Below, piece by piece: positions 50,258 to 51,972 of a stretch of DNA of 51,972 nt (positions are counted from its first letter, which is position 1; each line of letters starts with the position of its first letter). Location of the stretch: NCBI GenBank assembly GCA_050180235.1, contig JBFXEJ010000032.1, forward strand, positions 1 through 51,972, read 5' to 3'. The translations under genes were made by a program, and so were the position numbers. A model generated the notes under the pieces. That model did not search any database. It was given only the letters and a program-made list of their open reading frames with translations, and was not told the origin of the DNA. This DNA is from JAABRU01 sp050180235. Its GTDB lineage: Bacteria; Desulfobacterota; Desulfobacteria; Desulfobacterales; Desulfococcaceae.

Positions 50258-51232
50258 ATGCCGGAAAACAGTATTTATGATTTGGTTATTGTGGGCGGGG
50301 GGCCGGGAGGTCTGACTGCCGGAATTTACGCTATGCGCGCTGCAATGAAAACCGTACTGGTGGAAAAAGGCGTTCCGGGCGGTCAGATAATGCTGTCCAA
50401 TGAAGTGGAAAACTATCCGGGATTCATCCATATCAGCGGTTCCGAGCTTTCCCTGAAATTTTCGGAACATGCACAGTCATGCGGGCTGGAAACTTTATCA
50501 GATGAAGTGACCGCTGTTGAACCCGGACTGGAATTTCATACAGTGAAACTCGCGGGCGGCAAATCACTCAAATCCTATGCGGTCATCCTTGCCACTGGCG
50601 GAAGTCCCCGCAAACTGGGCATTCCGGGCGAAGATGAGTATTACGGCAAAGGGGTTTCCTACTGTGCAGTCTGTGACGGTTTCTTTTTCCGGAACAAAAC
50701 CGTTGTGGTTGTTGGCGGCGGCGACAGTGCAGCAGAAGAATCCCTTTATCTGGCAAAAATTGCCAAAAAAGTGTATATCTCGCACCGCCGGGATGCTTTG
50801 CGGGCCGGAATGATTTTGCAGGAACGGATCAAAGCCGAATGCAAGATTGAGATGCTCTGGAATACGGTGCTGACAAAAATCAAAGCAGATCAGAGCGGTG
50901 TCTGCGGAGTAGGGCTGAAAGATACAAAGACCGGGGAGGAAAGGGATTTGGAAACAGACGGGGTTTTTGTTTTCATCGGTTTCAATCCCAACAATGCACT
51001 GGTTCCTGCCGGAATCAAACGCAACGCAGAAGGCTATGTGGTGGCAGATGAAAAATGCGAAACCCGGATTCCGGGCATTTTTGCAGTCGGGGATCTGAAA
51101 GAAAAATACGCGCGGCAGATTGTGGTGGCTGCTGCAGAAGGATGCACAGCCGCGCTGGCTGCTGCCCATTTTGTGGAAAAGAAAAAAGCATCTCCCGAAT
51201 CCTGTGAAATGCCTGCGGATCTGCTGGCATAA
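50258..51232 (+). CDS. trxB: Thioredoxin reductase
   Basis: A 324-aa NADPH-dependent flavoenzyme. The FAD site is VIVGGGPGGLTAGIYAMRA, the redox disulfide SYCAVCDGFFF (Cys136, Cys139), the NADPH site VVVVGGGDSAAEESLYLAK with HRR, and the terminal FAD motif GIFAVGDLKEKYARQIVVAA. AAGGAGA precedes ATG 50258. Length is normal. Confidence 0.93.
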   Translation: MPENSIYDLVIVGGGPGGLTAGIYAMRAAMKTVLVEKGVPGGQIMLSNEVENYPGFIHISGSELSLKFSEHAQSCGLETLSDEVTAVEPGLEFHTVKLAGGKSLKSYAVILATGGSPRKLGIPGEDEYYGKGVSYCAVCDGFFFRNKTVVVVGGGDSAAEESLYLAKIAKKVYISHRRDALRAGMILQERIKAECKIEMLWNTVLTKIKADQSGVCGVGLKDTKTGEERDLETDGVFVFIGFNPNNALVPAGIKRNAEGYVVADEKCETRIPGIFAVGDLKEKYARQIVVAAAEGCTAALAAAHFVEKKKASPESCEMPADLLA

Positions 51233-51262
51233 AAAGATACGGAGTACGCAGGGAAAAAATAT

Positions 51263-51334
51263 TAGACCTCTTGCAAAACTGGGAGTTGCACCTTTGATTT
51301 TATTGGATTAAAATTGACTTTTGCAAGAGGTCTA
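51263..51334. mobile_element. 72-bp MITE TAGACCTCTTGCAAAA
   Basis: Perfect 16-bp terminal inverted repeats TAGACCTCTTGCAAAA / TTTTGCAAGAGGTCTA enclose about 40 bp with no ORF. It lies just after trxB and may serve as its terminator. Confidence 0.75.
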
Positions 51335-51373
51335 TTGTTTCCCACAGAGGACACAGAGAAAAACAGAAAAAAT

Positions 51374-51529
51374 CTCTGTGTTCTCTGTGGGAAATTTTTC
51401 TCTGTGTTCTCTGTGGGAAACTTTCCTCTGTGTTCTCTGTGGGAAACTTTTCTCTGTGTTTTCTGTGGGAAATTTTTCTCTGTGTTCTCTGTGGGAAATT
51501 TTTCTCTGTGTTCTCTGTGGGAAATTTGT
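51374..51529. repeat. Six direct repeats of 26 bp
   Basis: Repeat starts (CTCTGTGTTCTCTGTGGG) are at 51374, 51400, 51426, 51452, 51478 and 51504, spacing exactly 26, with no unique spacers. A partial reverse-complement word CCCACAGAGGACACAGAG stands just before the array at 51340-51357. Not CRISPR. Confidence 0.9.
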
Positions 51530-51544
51530 GGGAAACATTCCAAA

Positions 51545-51605
51545 AAAACCGGATTTTTCCGAAAAATCCGGTTTTTCTGAAAATTTTATGGAACCTTACT
51601 TAACG
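51545..51605 (-). repeat. Family-D hairpin repeat, copy 3
   Basis: In reverse orientation it reads GTTAAGTAAGGTTCCATAAA, then TTTTCAGAAAAACCGGATTT and the second hairpin arm, a diverged relative of the repeat at 26141 lacking the ACATAAATTTTATG word. Confidence 0.65.
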
Positions 51606-51609
51606 AAAA

Positions 51610-51972
51610 ATGACACGTCACACAAACTGGTATGTGATTACCGGCGCGCCCTGTTCCGGAAAAACCACTGTCATCTGCGAACTGGAAAGAATGGGATACC
51701 GGGTTGTCCATGAGGCGGCACGGGCATATATTGACAGTCAACTGCAGAAAGGCAGATCAATGGACAATATCCGGGGAAATGCGCTGGAAATGCAGCAGGC
51801 CATTTTATGCCAGAAGCTGAAAAATGAGGCGCATCTTCCTGATACAGAACTGATTTTTCTGGATCGGGGCATACCGGACAGCATCGCGTATTATCATCTT
51901 TCCGGCCTGAATGCGGAAGAACCTGTCAAACACAGCCGGGCTGTGCATTACAAAAAGATATTCTTTTTTGAG
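51610..51972 (+). CDS. P-loop ATPase/kinase, partial (runs off window)
   Basis: The first 121 codons of a gene open at the window end. MTRHTNWYVITGAPCSGKTT gives a Walker A motif (GAPCSGKTT). MGYRVVHEAARAYIDSQLQK and ELIFLDRGIPDSIAYYHLSG (Walker B-like Asp) fit the AAA_28/NadR-like kinase group. The ATG follows only a weak ribosome site. The product's full length is unknown. Confidence 0.75.
   Translation, partial: MTRHTNWYVITGAPCSGKTTVICELERMGYRVVHEAARAYIDSQLQKGRSMDNIRGNALEMQQAILCQKLKNEAHLPDTELIFLDRGIPDSIAYYHLSGLNAEEPVKHSRAVHYKKIFFFE

Noticed and set aside
51263..51334. Small RNA gene
   Set aside because: Explained by perfect terminal inverted repeats of a MITE; no separate promoter seen.
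51374..51529. CRISPR array or coding repeats
   Set aside because: Contiguous 26-bp direct repeats without spacers; the frames across them are low-complexity artefacts.

Overview
The window looks like chromosome from a Gram-negative bacterium of the Desulfobacterota (Desulfobacterales-like). This is inferred from gene content and protein style: an Mla lipid-transport operon, KdsD for Kdo/LPS, LolB-like and TPR lipoproteins, an F-type ATP synthase whose Fo genes stand apart from F1, a fused ATP-sulfurylase/APS-kinase, and very many small non-coding inverted-repeat elements. No 16S rRNA or other decisive taxonomic marker is present, so the lineage is a judgement.

Layout. 0-5 kb: tRNA-Arg(TCT) on the minus strand, then rpoH-type sigma factor, a TPR lipoprotein and a LolB-like lipoprotein overlapping in one operon, then 0.85 kb of repeats. 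5-10.5 kb: a large GalT/HIT-like protein, a 0.6-kb minisatellite bounded by DnaA-box-like words, a hypothetical protein, a lytic transglycosylase, a SnoaL-like protein and an MBL hydrolase. 10.5-14.8 kb (minus): a flotillin/NfeD-like pair and small hypotheticals, one of which has lost its tail to a 168-bp element. 14.8-18.9 kb (minus): mlaE-F-D-C-A, with MlaF carrying a C-terminal degenerate GGDEF-like domain. 19.0-22.6 kb (minus): Fo operon atpZ-atpI-atpB-c(triple)-c-b'-b. 23-26 kb: DHH phosphoesterase and a CoA-transferase. 26.1-31 kb: nested small elements around two membrane-protein genes and a solitary Type IIG restriction-modification gene. 31-36.7 kb: a secreted small protein behind a near-perfect sigma-54 promoter, an aminotransferase, SAT-APSK, a glycosyltransferase and an NRDE protein. 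36.8-41 kb: a repeat-built secreted protein, a gene remnant, and an operon msrAB / MauE-like / lipoprotein / alpha-beta hydrolase. 41.4-44.5 kb (minus): an ECF S-component translationally coupled to a hybrid sensor kinase. 44.8-52 kb (plus): cupin-NUDIX-Smr, a HicAB pair with broken toxin, a BamE-like protein, a zinc ribbon, a DUF4258/YgiT pair, kdsD, a VapBC-like pair, trxB, repeats and the start of a P-loop ATPase.

The two strongest points are these. First, the ATP-synthase rotor genes: one encodes a single c hairpin and the neighbour encodes three hairpins in one polypeptide. All binding-competent hairpins carry two carboxylates (E32/E65 type, a pattern known from Na+-driven rotors), while the middle hairpin of the triple protein has lost both (Cys and Gln). 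This suggests a hybrid, probably Na+-coupled rotor with fewer ions per turn than hairpins. Second, families of non-autonomous elements can be defined base by base from their target duplications: GGYGATTT-ended elements duplicating TTA/TAA, and GRTAGYGGG-ended elements duplicating 8 bp. They let several broken genes be reconstructed.
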